A stretch of 44,061 bases of DNA from NCBI GenBank assembly GCA_903954065.1, contig CAJBME010000174.1, forward strand, positions 1 through 44,061, written 5' to 3'. Positions 1-8,083 of the stretch are shown here, piece after piece. The notes beneath the pieces are model-generated. The model did no database searches, had not been told where the DNA came from, and saw only the letters and a program-made list of their open reading frames with translations. This DNA comes from an uncultured bacterium (lineage in GTDB: Bacteria > Verrucomicrobiota > Verrucomicrobiia > Verrucomicrobiales > V1-33). Both the position numbers and the translations under genes were made by a program. Each line of letters starts with the position of its first letter. Positions within the stretch are counted from its first letter, which is position 1.

Positions 1-1
1 A

Positions 2-112
2 CTCGAGCTGCCGGCGGTTACAGCCGACCAGACTGGATTTTATTCCTTAATGGCCCTCAATGCGGCCGGCCAGACTCGCAGCGCCGCTCGTTTTCTCAAT
101 GTGCGCTCTTAG
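2..112 (+). CDS. C-terminal end of an Ig-like domain protein (partial)
   Basis: An open frame enters from the left edge and ends at the TAG at 110-112, giving 36 residues. The end reads ADQTGFYSLMALNAAG followed by a short strand and NVRS. This is the last two strands of a bacterial Ig-like domain, where D-x-G-x-Y-x-x-x-A-x-N-x-x-G is the family signature. Such domains end many large secreted or surface proteins in Verrucomicrobiota. No anchor or sorting signal follows, so the domain is the true C-terminus. What lies upstream cannot be seen. The motif match is good but the fragment is short. Confidence 0.5.
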   Translation, partial: LELPAVTADQTGFYSLMALNAAGQTRSAARFLNVRS

Positions 113-585
113 CCTCCTAGCGAGCATGAGTGCGAAATACTGGCCCTCCTAGGGTAGGCACGCGAACGAGCAATCGAGAGTCGCGGGAGTGTCCCAAAGG
201 CCGAGGTCATGGGGAGGGCTGTGCGTGGTATCAGGGAGGAAGAAGACATGAAAGACCAAGGTTCAAACCTATCTAAAGCCTCGACTGGCTGCAAAAGGGC
301 GGCGGTCTCACCGTGTAGTCGGCTGAGGCTTTCCGCGAAGAGGTGCAGGCTGAGCTCGAGGCTAAACCCTACTGGTAAGAATTATGATCCATTCTGTGAT
401 GGGATCGTCTTTGTTGTAGGGGCGCCTCTGAAAGTGCTGAATGTCGATGATCGTTGAGTGAAAAAGACGCCTTCGATGTCCGACTCAAAAATATTTTTAA
501 TTTGGCTTGCGTTATGAAAGCTATGGCATATAGGACCCATGCTTAGTGTAATAGTTCTTAAAAGTACTCATTAACCTTCCACTCT
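113..585. other. Intergenic region with no convincing gene
   Basis: No open frame here has a plausible start, composition or family resemblance. The region becomes AT-rich toward its right end. A weak promoter-like pair, TTGCGT at 507-512 and TATAGG at 529-534 with a 16-bp gap, lies upstream of the cupredoxin gene. It is only suggestive. Confidence 0.4.
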
Positions 586-1227
586 ATGACAAAAAATTCA
601 CATTCACGACTCATTCAATTTTGTGTCGTTTCTGGTCTACTCGTATTGACACCTCTCTCGCACGCCTCCACAACTCTCCTGAGTACCAGTAAATACTTGG
701 TAAATGAGGGAGTTGCATTCTCCATTGGCAACAGTGGGACGGCAGGGTTTCTTTTCAGCTGGACTGATTCCACTGGCGTCTTTTCAGGCGAGAGTGATCC
801 CACACTTGTTCTGGAGATTGGGCAAACGTATACGTTTCAGCGAACTGCTACAGGACATCCGTTCGCCATCATGGATAACAGTGCTTCCACGTTTATTGCT
901 GGATCGGATGGAGCTTACGCTCGGACATTTCCAGTAGGTACACTAGCGGCTGATATGACAACGGCCATTAATGCCGCCACGCTGGCTCCAATCGCGGATT
1001 TCACAGCTTCCCCAGCACCAACTCCGCCAGCACCAAACACCGACTTTATTACTTGGATTCCGAATCAAGTCGGCGATTACTGGTACACATGTACTGTAAC
1101 GGGTCATGCGAACATGACCGGAAAAATTACTATTGTGCCGGAACCATCAGTGGTTGGCTTAATTGCAGGAGGCGTTGCCTTTGCTGCTTTTCGACGTCGC
1201 CGCAGTGGTGGTCGATCCACTGAATAG
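586..1227 (+). CDS. Secreted cupredoxin-like protein with PEP-CTERM anchor
   Basis: The 213-residue protein has a signal peptide (hydrophobic core about 11-22, cleavage after SHA near 27). A cupredoxin-like domain spans about 60-184. Candidate type 1 copper ligands are His91 (in TGHPF), Cys169, His174 and Met177. Cys-x4-His-x2-Met is close to the azurin/auracyanin loop, with a shorter His-Met gap. The C-terminus carries VPEP at 184-187, a hydrophobic stretch (about 189-202) and an RRRR cluster. This is a PEP-CTERM sorting tag, recognised by exosortase and associated with export to the surface or exopolysaccharide. The protein would thus be a surface-anchored blue-copper or electron-transfer protein. 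Copper binding is inferred from the ligand pattern. The gene stands alone, with long gaps on both sides and lower GC than its neighbours. Confidence 0.78.
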   Translation: MTKNSHSRLIQFCVVSGLLVLTPLSHASTTLLSTSKYLVNEGVAFSIGNSGTAGFLFSWTDSTGVFSGESDPTLVLEIGQTYTFQRTATGHPFAIMDNSASTFIAGSDGAYARTFPVGTLAADMTTAINAATLAPIADFTASPAPTPPAPNTDFITWIPNQVGDYWYTCTVTGHANMTGKITIVPEPSVVGLIAGGVAFAAFRRRRSGGRSTE

Positions 1228-1989
1228 TGTTTATCCGGAAGAGAGTCAGGCATTTCCGCTTCACTCTATTCTGGTGTCTGACAGGCTGGACTGCGCCTCA
1301 GTCGCTTGCACATGCGGAGCGATTTGGAATTTTTTTGGTTTGTGGGTTCCGGCGGTTATGATTCGGTCGAATCGTTTCGATTGTTTTCATCGTTTCGCTA
1401 AGCGGGCTGTGTGAGCATTTGATGATGAGATCCTTGCGGGATATCAAAGTTTACGATTTGGACCTAGAATTCCACTTCGTTGGGCTCTGCCGCTTCAGCG
1501 CCGCTCACGGCCGGAGTCGGATCAGTGCTCGATAGAGAAGCTAATTAACCTCCCGACAAGGGTGGGGTCGAGGTTCGATTCCGCGGCTATGCGGCGTTCC
1601 TTCAGAACGCGGGTTTGTTTTTTCGGGTGGATTCCCAAGGTTTGCACCCTGGGCTGATATGCGATGCCCCTTCAGGGCATAGGATTTCGTAGGAGATGGT
1701 CGTCAGGACATGTGATTTCGAACGGGGTGGTCGATGGGCCCTAACGGAGCCACACCACCCAATGGTACGCGGTGCCCAGATTGGGGGCACGGACGAGGAA
1801 CCCGAAACGCCCTCGTTCCATTTGCCCCGTTGAGGCATGGAATTGGTAACGTGGTGGTTCTGAGACTCGTGATGTGTGTGAGCCGTCTTGACAGGACCCA
1901 TGCTTCAGGATCGCCCTTATGAGCAAAGTCCATTCAGGACGAGCGGTAAGGTTGCGCATGGGAAAAGCTGGGGTCACGATCTGACTTTG
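1228..1989. other. Intergenic region containing repeat hairpins
   Basis: No credible coding sequence is present; the short frames on both strands are low-quality translations of repetitive DNA. The section 1590-1685 holds three hairpins, listed separately. A T-arm-like string (GGTTCGATTCC near 1572) has no matching acceptor or anticodon arms. The final part is the leader of the methyltransferase gene. Confidence 0.45.
1594..1680. repeat. Hairpin cluster with identical CTTCA loops
   Basis: Two perfect 6-bp hairpins share the same loop: GCGTTC-CTTCA-GAACGC at 1594-1610 and ATGCCC-CTTCA-GGGCAT at 1664-1680. An imperfect hairpin lies between them at 1634-1653 (CCCA/TGGG arms). The different stems with one conserved loop suggest a structured, dispersed intergenic element rather than chance palindromes. 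From memory, similar blocks recur in planctomycete and verrucomicrobial genomes; this was not checked. Confidence 0.45.
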
Positions 1990-2631
1990 ATGCGAAGAGT
2001 TGTCGAACCTGAAATCCTTGATCAGCTACCTCCGGGGCATCCGGACGTGGTGCGCGGTCGGATTGACCTGAGGGTGATCAATTTCCTGATGGGCAGCGAG
2101 CGGTGGATGGCGCGGCAGATCCGTGCATTTCCGGAGGCGCGGACGCGGGGCGTGTTGGAGATCGGCGCGGGGGAGGGGACGTTGTTAGAGCGGCTGGCGA
2201 AAAACTATCCGGGTATTCCCTTAATGGCCTGTGACCTTGCGCCGCGGCCGGGGTGGCTGTCGAAGGAAATCGGGTGGGACCAGCGGGATGTTTTTGAGTG
2301 TTTGGACCACTCGTCGGGCGGTATTCTGGCGGCAAATCTGTTTCTGCATCACTTTAAGGAGCAGGAATTGCGGCGCTTCGCGCCGCTGATGAGGAACTTC
2401 CAAGTACTCTGTTTTCATGAGCCATGGCGCACGGCGCAATCTCTCATGGACGCGCGTTTGATGCTGCCATTCGTGGGGCCAGCGACCAAGCACGACATGG
2501 TAGTGAGCATCCGCGCCGGCTTTTTACCGGGAGAGTTGCCGAATGTCCTGGGGCTCGACGCCGCGGACTGGCGGGTCCGGGAAGAAACCAACTGGCGTGG
2601 AGGTCTGCGGATGCTAGCTTACAGATTGTGA
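1990..2631 (+). CDS. Class I SAM-dependent methyltransferase
   Basis: This is a 213-residue enzyme when started at the ATG at 1990. An upstream ATG at 1888 would add 34 residues of poor quality. The SAM-binding motif I is VLEIGAGEGTL at about residues 55-65, followed by an acidic strand end (MACDLAP) near 83-89. The N-terminal stretch (ILDQLPPGHPD then RGRIDLRVINFLMG) is typical of small methyltransferases found beside type III polyketide synthases and FAD reductases. Its stop overlaps the next gene's start by one base (TGATG), so the two are translationally coupled. The substrate is unknown. A lipid- or polyketide-modifying role is inferred from the partner gene; no polyketide synthase is visible nearby. 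Confidence 0.78.
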   Translation: MRRVVEPEILDQLPPGHPDVVRGRIDLRVINFLMGSERWMARQIRAFPEARTRGVLEIGAGEGTLLERLAKNYPGIPLMACDLAPRPGWLSKEIGWDQRDVFECLDHSSGGILAANLFLHHFKEQELRRFAPLMRNFQVLCFHEPWRTAQSLMDARLMLPFVGPATKHDMVVSIRAGFLPGELPNVLGLDAADWRVREETNWRGGLRMLAYRL

Positions 2632-3644
2632 TGGGCAGGGTGATCATTGCGGGTGGCGGGCTAGCGGGTCTCTCTCTCGCAATGGGCCTGCGTTTGCGTG
2701 GGGTGAGCGTGGAAGTGCATGAAGCGGGGACTTATCCGCGTCATCGTGTGTGCGGGGAATTCATCTCGGGTGTAGAGACATCGACGTTGGAGAGCCTGGG
2801 GATCGACGCGGACTTCGAGGATGCCGAGCGGCACAGTCGTGTCGTCTGGTTCCGGGAAGGACGGACGATCTTTGAGGGTAGCATGCCGTCGCCGGCGTTG
2901 GGGATCTCGAGGCATCGGCTGGATCTGCGGTTGCGGGACCGGGTGGTGGCCGCGGACGGCCACGTTTACGAGCGGTCGAGGCAGAGTCGGGAGCCTCGTG
3001 AAGGCCGGATCTGGGCGGCGGGGCGGGTGGCCCGGCGCGGTCCGTGGATCGGGCTGAAATGTCACTTTCGCACTCTGCCGATGTCGGCGGATCTGGAAAT
3101 GCATCTCGGCACGAACGGCTATGCGGGGTTGGCGGGGATCGAGAATGGATTGGTTAATGTCTGTGGGTTGTTCAAGGTGGATCGATCGCGGCGGGCACCG
3201 GGAGTCGAGCTACTACTTGATTATCTGGCGGCTGGAGGGAACGAGATATTGGTCGAGCGACTACGGGCTGGGCGGGCCGACGAGGATTCGTTTTGCGCGG
3301 TGGCTGGATTTGAGTTGGGGAGGCAGGAGGTTCAGGACGAGCTGTGTGTGATTGGCGATGCCGAGAGCATGATCCCACCATTCACTGGCAACGGCATGAG
3401 TATGGCGTTTCAGTCGGCGGAAGTCGCGCTGGAGCCATTGTGGCGCTGGAGCCGTGGGGAGCTGTCATGGGAGGCCTGTGTCGCCGGGATTCACGGTGGG
3501 TTGCATCATCGCTTTCGTCGCCGGCTGTTGGCGGCATCGGCCCTGCATCCGATGTTATTGCACCGGGGCGGCCGGGTGGTCATCGAAGGACTGGCGCGTT
3601 CGGGGGCGCTGCCTTTTGGGTCTTTGCTCTCACTCGTCCGCTGA
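2631..3644 (+). CDS. FAD-dependent oxidoreductase, geranylgeranyl-reductase-like
   Basis: The 337-residue flavoprotein starts at the ATG that overlaps the methyltransferase stop; a longer open frame upstream only shadows that gene. The N-terminal Rossmann motif IIAGGGLAGLSLA (5-17) binds the ADP part of FAD. RHRVCGEF at 38-45 and the late FAD motif GDAESMIPPFTGNGM at 242-256 are hallmarks of the geranylgeranyl reductase/aromatic monooxygenase family. The C-terminal third is helical and basic (HHRFRRRL). It probably reduces or hydroxylates a polyprenyl or polyketide intermediate methylated by its coupled partner. The family is clear; the substrate is inference. No clear hairpin terminator is seen in the short convergent gap 3645-3723 before the end of glgX. 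Confidence 0.84.
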   Translation: MGRVIIAGGGLAGLSLAMGLRLRGVSVEVHEAGTYPRHRVCGEFISGVETSTLESLGIDADFEDAERHSRVVWFREGRTIFEGSMPSPALGISRHRLDLRLRDRVVAADGHVYERSRQSREPREGRIWAAGRVARRGPWIGLKCHFRTLPMSADLEMHLGTNGYAGLAGIENGLVNVCGLFKVDRSRRAPGVELLLDYLAAGGNEILVERLRAGRADEDSFCAVAGFELGRQEVQDELCVIGDAESMIPPFTGNGMSMAFQSAEVALEPLWRWSRGELSWEACVAGIHGGLHHRFRRRLLAASALHPMLLHRGGRVVIEGLARSGALPFGSLLSLVR

Positions 3645-3723
3645 GCCCGTTATAAATCGCGCATTACATTGATAGTTAATAACTTGCGTTTTTCTTGCTC
3701 ATTCTTCATCCCTGCTTTCAGGT

Positions 3724-5844
3724 TTAAGAAAAAGCAACGACTTCTGTGGGCGGTAAAGGCTCGGCGCGCAGGATGACGAGGGATCTGGGCTGGAGCGGAA
3801 ACACGGACATGGGGTCGAAGCGGCGTGGCGCGGAGAGTGGGAGAGCGGTGTCGAGCTCGCAGATCCAGCGGAGGTGGTATTTCTGGGTACCGAGACGAAA
3901 CGGCACGGTTTCGTGATGAGCGTTAAAGAGGACGGCGAACGACTCGTCGCGAATGCGGTCGCCTTGATCGTTTGTCTCGTCGATCTGGTTGCCGGGCAAT
4001 ACCATGCCGAGGCAGGCTACATGGCTTGCTTGCCAGTCGAGATCGGACATTTCTGTGCCGTCAGACTTGATCCAGTGGAGATCCTTGACCCCAGCGCCAT
4101 AAATCGGACGGCCTTGGAAAAATCGACGTCGACGGAAGACAGGGTGGTTTTGGCGCAGCCGGGTCAAAGAGCACGTGAAATCCAGCAAGTCTTGTTGTTC
4201 GCGGGTTAAATCCCAGTGGAGCCAAGCCAGTGGGGAATCTTGGCAGTAGGCATTATTATTTCCTTGTTGGGTGCGGCCGAATTCATCGCCGGCTTGGAGC
4301 ATGGGCACCCCTTGGGAGAGCAGCAGAGTGGCGAGAAAATTCCGTTGTTGGCGGGCGCGGAGAGCGTTGACTTCGAGATTGTTGGTGGGGCCTTCGATTC
4401 CGCAGTTCCAGCTTTCGTTGTCTTGGCTCCCATCGCGGTTCATTTCGCCATTGGCCTCATTATGTTTCTCGTTGTAGCTGACGAGGTCCCGCAGGGTGAA
4501 TCCGTCATGGGCGGTGATGAAGTTTAAGCTGGCATTGGGCCGTCGGCCGTTGTGGGCATAGAGGTCGCTGCTGCCGGCCAGTCGCGATGCCAGCTCACCG
4601 ACGGATCCACCGTGGCCTTTCCAAAACCGCCGCACACAGTCCCGGTATTTCCCGTTCCATTCGGTCCACAGCACTGGGAAATGGCCGACCTGATAGCCGT
4701 TAGGCCCGAGATCCCATGGCTCGGCAATCAGTTTGACCCGGGAAAGCACAGGATCCTGATGGATAATGTCGAAAAATGCCCCTAATCGGTCGACCTCGAC
4801 CACGTCACGAGCGAGGGCGCTGGCCAGATCAAAACGAAAGCCATCGACATGCATTTCCAGCACCCAGTGGCGCAGTGAATCCATGATGAGCTGCAGGACA
4901 CGGGGATGAGCGACGTTCAATGAATTGCCGCAGCCGGTGTAATCGACGTATCGCGACCGGTCGTCCGCCAGACGATAATAGGCGGCATTGTCAATCCCCC
5001 GGAATGAGAGCGTAGGCCCGAGGTGACCGCCTTCCGCCGTGTGATTGTAGACCACGTCGAGAATGACTTCGAGGCCGGCGGCATGCAGATCACGCACCAT
5101 GGCTTGGAACTCGGATACGGCTCCCTCCGCTCCGCTCGCGGCATAACGAGGGTCCGGGGCAAAAAACCCCAGCGTATTATAACCCCAGTAATTCACGAGG
5201 CCACGCTCGAGCAAAAAGTGTTCATCTACATGATAATGAACGGGCATCAATTCAACCGCAGTCACACCTAGTAGGCGCAAATGAGCAATCGAAGCAGGTG
5301 ACGCCAGCCCGGCATAAGTGCCCCGGATTTCTTCGGGCACGCCGGGATGTTGTTGGGTAAATCCTTTGACGTGTACTTCGTAGACGATCGTCTGGTGCCA
5401 TGGGGTGCAGGGTGGGCGGTCGTCTTGCCAGTCGAAATCCATGCGGGTGACCCGCGCGAGAGCGGCGCAGGAGGCGGTGTCTGCGTCTCGGTCATTGACG
5501 GCGGCATGCCAGCGCAGCGGGCGGGCGATGACTTGGGCGTAGGGATCGAGAACCACCTTACGGGGATTAAAGCGATGTCCGGCGGCGGGGTCATACGGGC
5601 CGTGGACGCGGTATCCATAGACCTGTCCGAGCGGCAGGCCCGGTACGAAGCCGTGCCAGACTTGATCAGTCACTTCTGGGAGCGGTATCCGGCAGGTTTC
5701 TGTCAGCGCGTCGGGCGTATCGAAGAGGCAGAGGTCCACGCCGGTCGCATGCTCCGAAAAGAGCGCAAAATTGACTCCCTGCGTGGTCAGGGTGGCGCCC
5801 AGTGGAGTGGGTCGACCTGGCCAGATAGCAGGAGGAGGGTTCAT
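3724..5844 (-). CDS. glgX: Glycogen debranching enzyme GlgX
   Basis: A 706-residue GH13 isoamylase-type enzyme hydrolyses alpha-1,6 branch points of glycogen limit dextrins. The N-terminal CBM48 part begins GRPTPLGATLTTQGVNFALF. The barrel shows DVVYNHTAEG (263-272), VDGFRFDLA with nucleophile Asp339, AEPWD with acid/base Glu375, and TAHDG with Asp447. The length suits the GlgX family. The start at the ATG at 5844 is preferred because it leads straight into the CBM48; a GTG at 5904 would add a Pro/Ser-rich leader. It lies about 90 bp downstream of phosphofructokinase on the same strand, so glycogen breakdown and glycolytic entry are probably co-transcribed. Confidence 0.93.
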   Translation of the reverse strand: MNPPPAIWPGRPTPLGATLTTQGVNFALFSEHATGVDLCLFDTPDALTETCRIPLPEVTDQVWHGFVPGLPLGQVYGYRVHGPYDPAAGHRFNPRKVVLDPYAQVIARPLRWHAAVNDRDADTASCAALARVTRMDFDWQDDRPPCTPWHQTIVYEVHVKGFTQQHPGVPEEIRGTYAGLASPASIAHLRLLGVTAVELMPVHYHVDEHFLLERGLVNYWGYNTLGFFAPDPRYAASGAEGAVSEFQAMVRDLHAAGLEVILDVVYNHTAEGGHLGPTLSFRGIDNAAYYRLADDRSRYVDYTGCGNSLNVAHPRVLQLIMDSLRHWVLEMHVDGFRFDLASALARDVVEVDRLGAFFDIIHQDPVLSRVKLIAEPWDLGPNGYQVGHFPVLWTEWNGKYRDCVRRFWKGHGGSVGELASRLAGSSDLYAHNGRRPNASLNFITAHDGFTLRDLVSYNEKHNEANGEMNRDGSQDNESWNCGIEGPTNNLEVNALRARQQRNFLATLLLSQGVPMLQAGDEFGRTQQGNNNAYCQDSPLAWLHWDLTREQQDLLDFTCSLTRLRQNHPVFRRRRFFQGRPIYGAGVKDLHWIKSDGTEMSDLDWQASHVACLGMVLPGNQIDETNDQGDRIRDESFAVLFNAHHETVPFRLGTQKYHLRWICELDTALPLSAPRRFDPMSVFPLQPRSLVILRAEPLPPTEVVAFS

Positions 5845-5935
5845 GGGACCGGGGAAGCGGAATGGCGTCGAATTGGAAGGGGGGTGGCGGAGGGGCTCGC
5901 TCACTCAGCTTGAGGTCTGGGGAGTGCGTTTAATC

Positions 5936-7204
5936 TCAGTAAAACCGAGTCGGCTGCCGTGTTGATGACAGCACGGCCTGCCAGAGTTCTCCGGAAGTAT
6001 CGAGGCGCCGTCCTCCCTGATCCATCAAATCGAGGGGAACATGAACGAATTCCCCATGGAGAAAGCTGATGACGAGGCCGGTTCGTCCGGACATGGCGGC
6101 ATGGACCGCGTGGCGGCCCATGCGATCGCACAGGATGGCGTCCTCGGTATTAGCCGGACATCCTCGAATGAGATAACTGGGGTCGAAATACCGCATGATC
6201 ATCTCTTGATTTCTAGATTTAAAATACGTGAGACAGGCATCGCGCAGGTATTGTCCGACATCGCGCAACTTCAAGTTGCCGGAGGCGTCGGTCTCGCCGC
6301 TGGCGCCGAGCAATTCTTGACCCGCTCCCTCGGCCACGACTACGACGGCATGTCGTTTTTTTTCCAAGCGTTTTTCGATAGCGGCGAGCAGGCCACCTGG
6401 CCCGGTGAGCGCGAATGGCACTTCTGGGACGAGGCAAAAATTGACATCCTGACTGGCCACGGTGGCCGTCGCGGCAATAAAGCCGGCATGCCTCCCCATG
6501 ACTTTTACCACCGAGACGCCGTTGTCCACACTGCGGGCTTCGGTATGGGCGCTGGCAATGACCCGCACGGCCTCCTCGACCGCCGTGCCAAAGCCGAACG
6601 TGCGGGTCACAAAACTGACGTCATTATCAATGGTTTTTGGGATACCGACGACCGCGAGGGCATGTCCGCGTCGGCGGGCATGCTCGAACAAGGCATGGCC
6701 GCCACGCTGTGTGCCATCACCGCCCACCGTAAAGAGAATGTTGATCTCGCGGCGAATCAAGTCTTCCACCGCCACTTGCATGTCGACTGGACCACGAGAG
6801 GTGCCCAGCATCGTACCGCCTTCCTTGTGAATCCCGTCCACCGCCGCTTCGGTTAGCTCGCAAGGAGGGTGACCGTGAGCCGGATCTAGCCCGCGATACC
6901 CCCCGCGGATGCCCACCACCGACTCCACTCCGTATCCATAACGAAGCTCACGCGCCACCGAGCGGATCACGTTGTTCATGCCAGGACACAGGCCGCCACA
7001 AGTGACGATGGCCGCACGCGTCCGCTGCGGGTCGAAAAACAATTTTTTTCGAGGCCCAGCCTTTTCAAAGAGCATGAGCCCAGCGGGCACCTGCCCGCCG
7101 GGCCATTGCACTTCAGCCGGTGTGTGGGTATTCTCGTCAATGGAGAATGGAACCGGCGACGGATGTACCGCCTCCCCGAGGCGGGGAATCGTCATAATTT
7201 TCAT
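5936..7204 (-). CDS. pfkA: 6-phosphofructokinase, ATP-type of the plant/TP0108-like group
   Basis: This 422-residue enzyme phosphorylates fructose 6-phosphate. Visible motifs are CGGLCPGMNN (69-78), GGDGT (161-165) and PKTIDND (189-195) with catalytic Asp193. Gly164 in GGDGT is the residue found in ATP users (Asp in PPi users). Lys190 replaces the Gly of E. coli PfkA, as in the plant, trypanosome and spirochaete TP0108-like group. ATP is therefore the likely phosphoryl donor; this rests on the residue rule and not on any assay. The protein is longer than E. coli PfkA because of an N-terminal extension, as usual in that group. It is the first gene of a probable operon with glgX. Confidence 0.88.
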   Translation of the reverse strand: MKIMTIPRLGEAVHPSPVPFSIDENTHTPAEVQWPGGQVPAGLMLFEKAGPRKKLFFDPQRTRAAIVTCGGLCPGMNNVIRSVARELRYGYGVESVVGIRGGYRGLDPAHGHPPCELTEAAVDGIHKEGGTMLGTSRGPVDMQVAVEDLIRREINILFTVGGDGTQRGGHALFEHARRRGHALAVVGIPKTIDNDVSFVTRTFGFGTAVEEAVRVIASAHTEARSVDNGVSVVKVMGRHAGFIAATATVASQDVNFCLVPEVPFALTGPGGLLAAIEKRLEKKRHAVVVVAEGAGQELLGASGETDASGNLKLRDVGQYLRDACLTYFKSRNQEMIMRYFDPSYLIRGCPANTEDAILCDRMGRHAVHAAMSGRTGLVISFLHGEFVHVPLDLMDQGGRRLDTSGELWQAVLSSTRQPTRFY

Positions 7205-7664
7205 TCGATATAGAAGACGCCCTGTTCCTGAGACATGACAGCAGTAATAAAATGCCTATTCCGGCAAAGTAGAAAAATGTGTGGGCCGACGGCCCCACGG
7301 CCCTCACCCGCGACAGGTGTGACCGTGATCGGAGGAGTAGGATTATCATGAACCGGTCATTTTGCCATGAGAATACCTTCGAGGCGATTGATGCGGGAGC
7401 GGATCGGCCTGGGCTCAAGCCATGAGTGGGGCGCAAGTGGCACACGAGTGGACTGCGAGCGAGCCGCGAGTGGGTGGCCCGTTGCTGGTTCTCTGGATCA
7501 GCCTGATTTTCATCGGTTGGCGCTATGCTGATTCCATGCTTAGCTTGACTTACATTGATTGGCGGCGGTCAGGGTGTCGTTCTCAGATCCAACGGGCACG
7601 GCATGACCCTCGCCGATGCAGCCTTTTTTCTTTCCCACGACGCCGACGCTGCCCTTTTTTTCCC
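7205..7664. other. Divergent intergenic region between pfkA and a lipoprotein gene
   Basis: This stretch should hold promoters for both flanking genes, but no canonical -35/-10 pair stands out. A 25-codon frame at 7348-7425 follows a good Shine-Dalgarno (GGAGGAG at 7331-7337), but its peptide has no recognisable character. A longer frame from 7422 into the lipoprotein is rejected because it buries the lipoprotein signal peptide. Confidence 0.35.
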
Positions 7665-7919
7665 ATGACCCTGATCCTTCGTCATCACCGCGCCGCGCTG
7701 CTGTCGGCTCTCGTGTTGTCCGCGCTGCTGACTGGCTGTAGCTCTATGGACTCCCAGAACTACCGCCACGAACCGGAGGAATCAAAGGCGGATCGAAAAG
7801 CGCGGCGGGCCTCTCACGCGGAGTCGTTTCAGGAGCGCCGCCGGGCGCGCACGGAAGCAGAGGACCAGCGCTACGATGCTTGGTTCAACCGCGTCATGGG
7901 TCGACCAGGCTCCTCTTAG
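7665..7919 (+). CDS. Small lipoprotein, function unknown
   Basis: The 84-residue product starts at the ATG at 7665. It has a basic n-region (LRHHR), a hydrophobic core (ALLSALVLSAL) and a lipobox LLTGC with the acylated Cys at 24. The mature part is short, highly charged and Arg/Glu-rich (EESKADRKARRASHAE), predicted helical, without a recognisable domain. It is most likely an envelope lipoprotein of unknown role. The start is decided by the signal peptide. The 12-base repeat CAGACACCCACT begins 22 bp after its stop. Confidence 0.55.
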   Translation: MTLILRHHRAALLSALVLSALLTGCSSMDSQNYRHEPEESKADRKARRASHAESFQERRRARTEAEDQRYDAWFNRVMGRPGSS

Positions 7920-7940
7920 AAACCACGAATCCTCAAACGG

Positions 7941-8005
7941 CAGACACCCACTTTTTCTCGTGTTGTCGAGCCCCATGGTGCCGCGGATGCCTTTGGAGTG
8001 GGTGT
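7941..8005. repeat. Short element flanked by inverted ACACCCACT arms
   Basis: ACACCCACT at 7944-7952 is repeated in inverted form as AGTGGGTGT at 7997-8005. The left arm is part of the 12-mer CAGACACCCACT that also occurs at 42217 (plus) and at 19602-19613 (minus). About 65 bp in all with no coding content. It may be a minimal transposon-derived element. Confidence 0.4.
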
Positions 8006-8023
8006 TCGTGATGGCCGGTGCAC

Positions 8024-8058
8024 AAAAAAACGGGCCGGAGCACATGTGCTCCGGCCCG
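8024..8058 (-). terminator. Rho-independent terminator of the outer-membrane barrel gene
   Basis: A perfect 28-bp palindrome at 8031-8058 (centre CACATGTG) has GC-rich arms. On the minus strand it is followed by seven T residues (8030-8024). It lies 26 bases past the stop of the minus-strand gene at 8084, so it terminates that transcript. Confidence 0.78.
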
Positions 8059-8083
8059 CGGTCATCAAACAACAATTTTTAAA

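Noticed and set aside
209..457. 82-codon frame, and the fragment SAEAFREEVQAELEAKPYW in another frame at 319-378
   Set aside because: The first has no coding character. The second has an in-frame stop just upstream and no recognisable family; it could be a decayed gene tail, but the evidence is too thin.
1560..1595. tRNA-like T-arm (GGTTCGATTCC)
   Set aside because: The stem has a mismatch and no acceptor, D or anticodon arms can be paired upstream.
5347..6856. Long plus-strand frames opposite glgX and pfkA
   Set aside because: They lie entirely opposite recognised enzymes and have no family motifs.
7348..7425. 25-codon frame with a good Shine-Dalgarno, overlapping by ATGA a longer frame from 7422
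   Set aside because: The peptide has no character, and the longer frame hides an obvious lipoprotein start at 7665.
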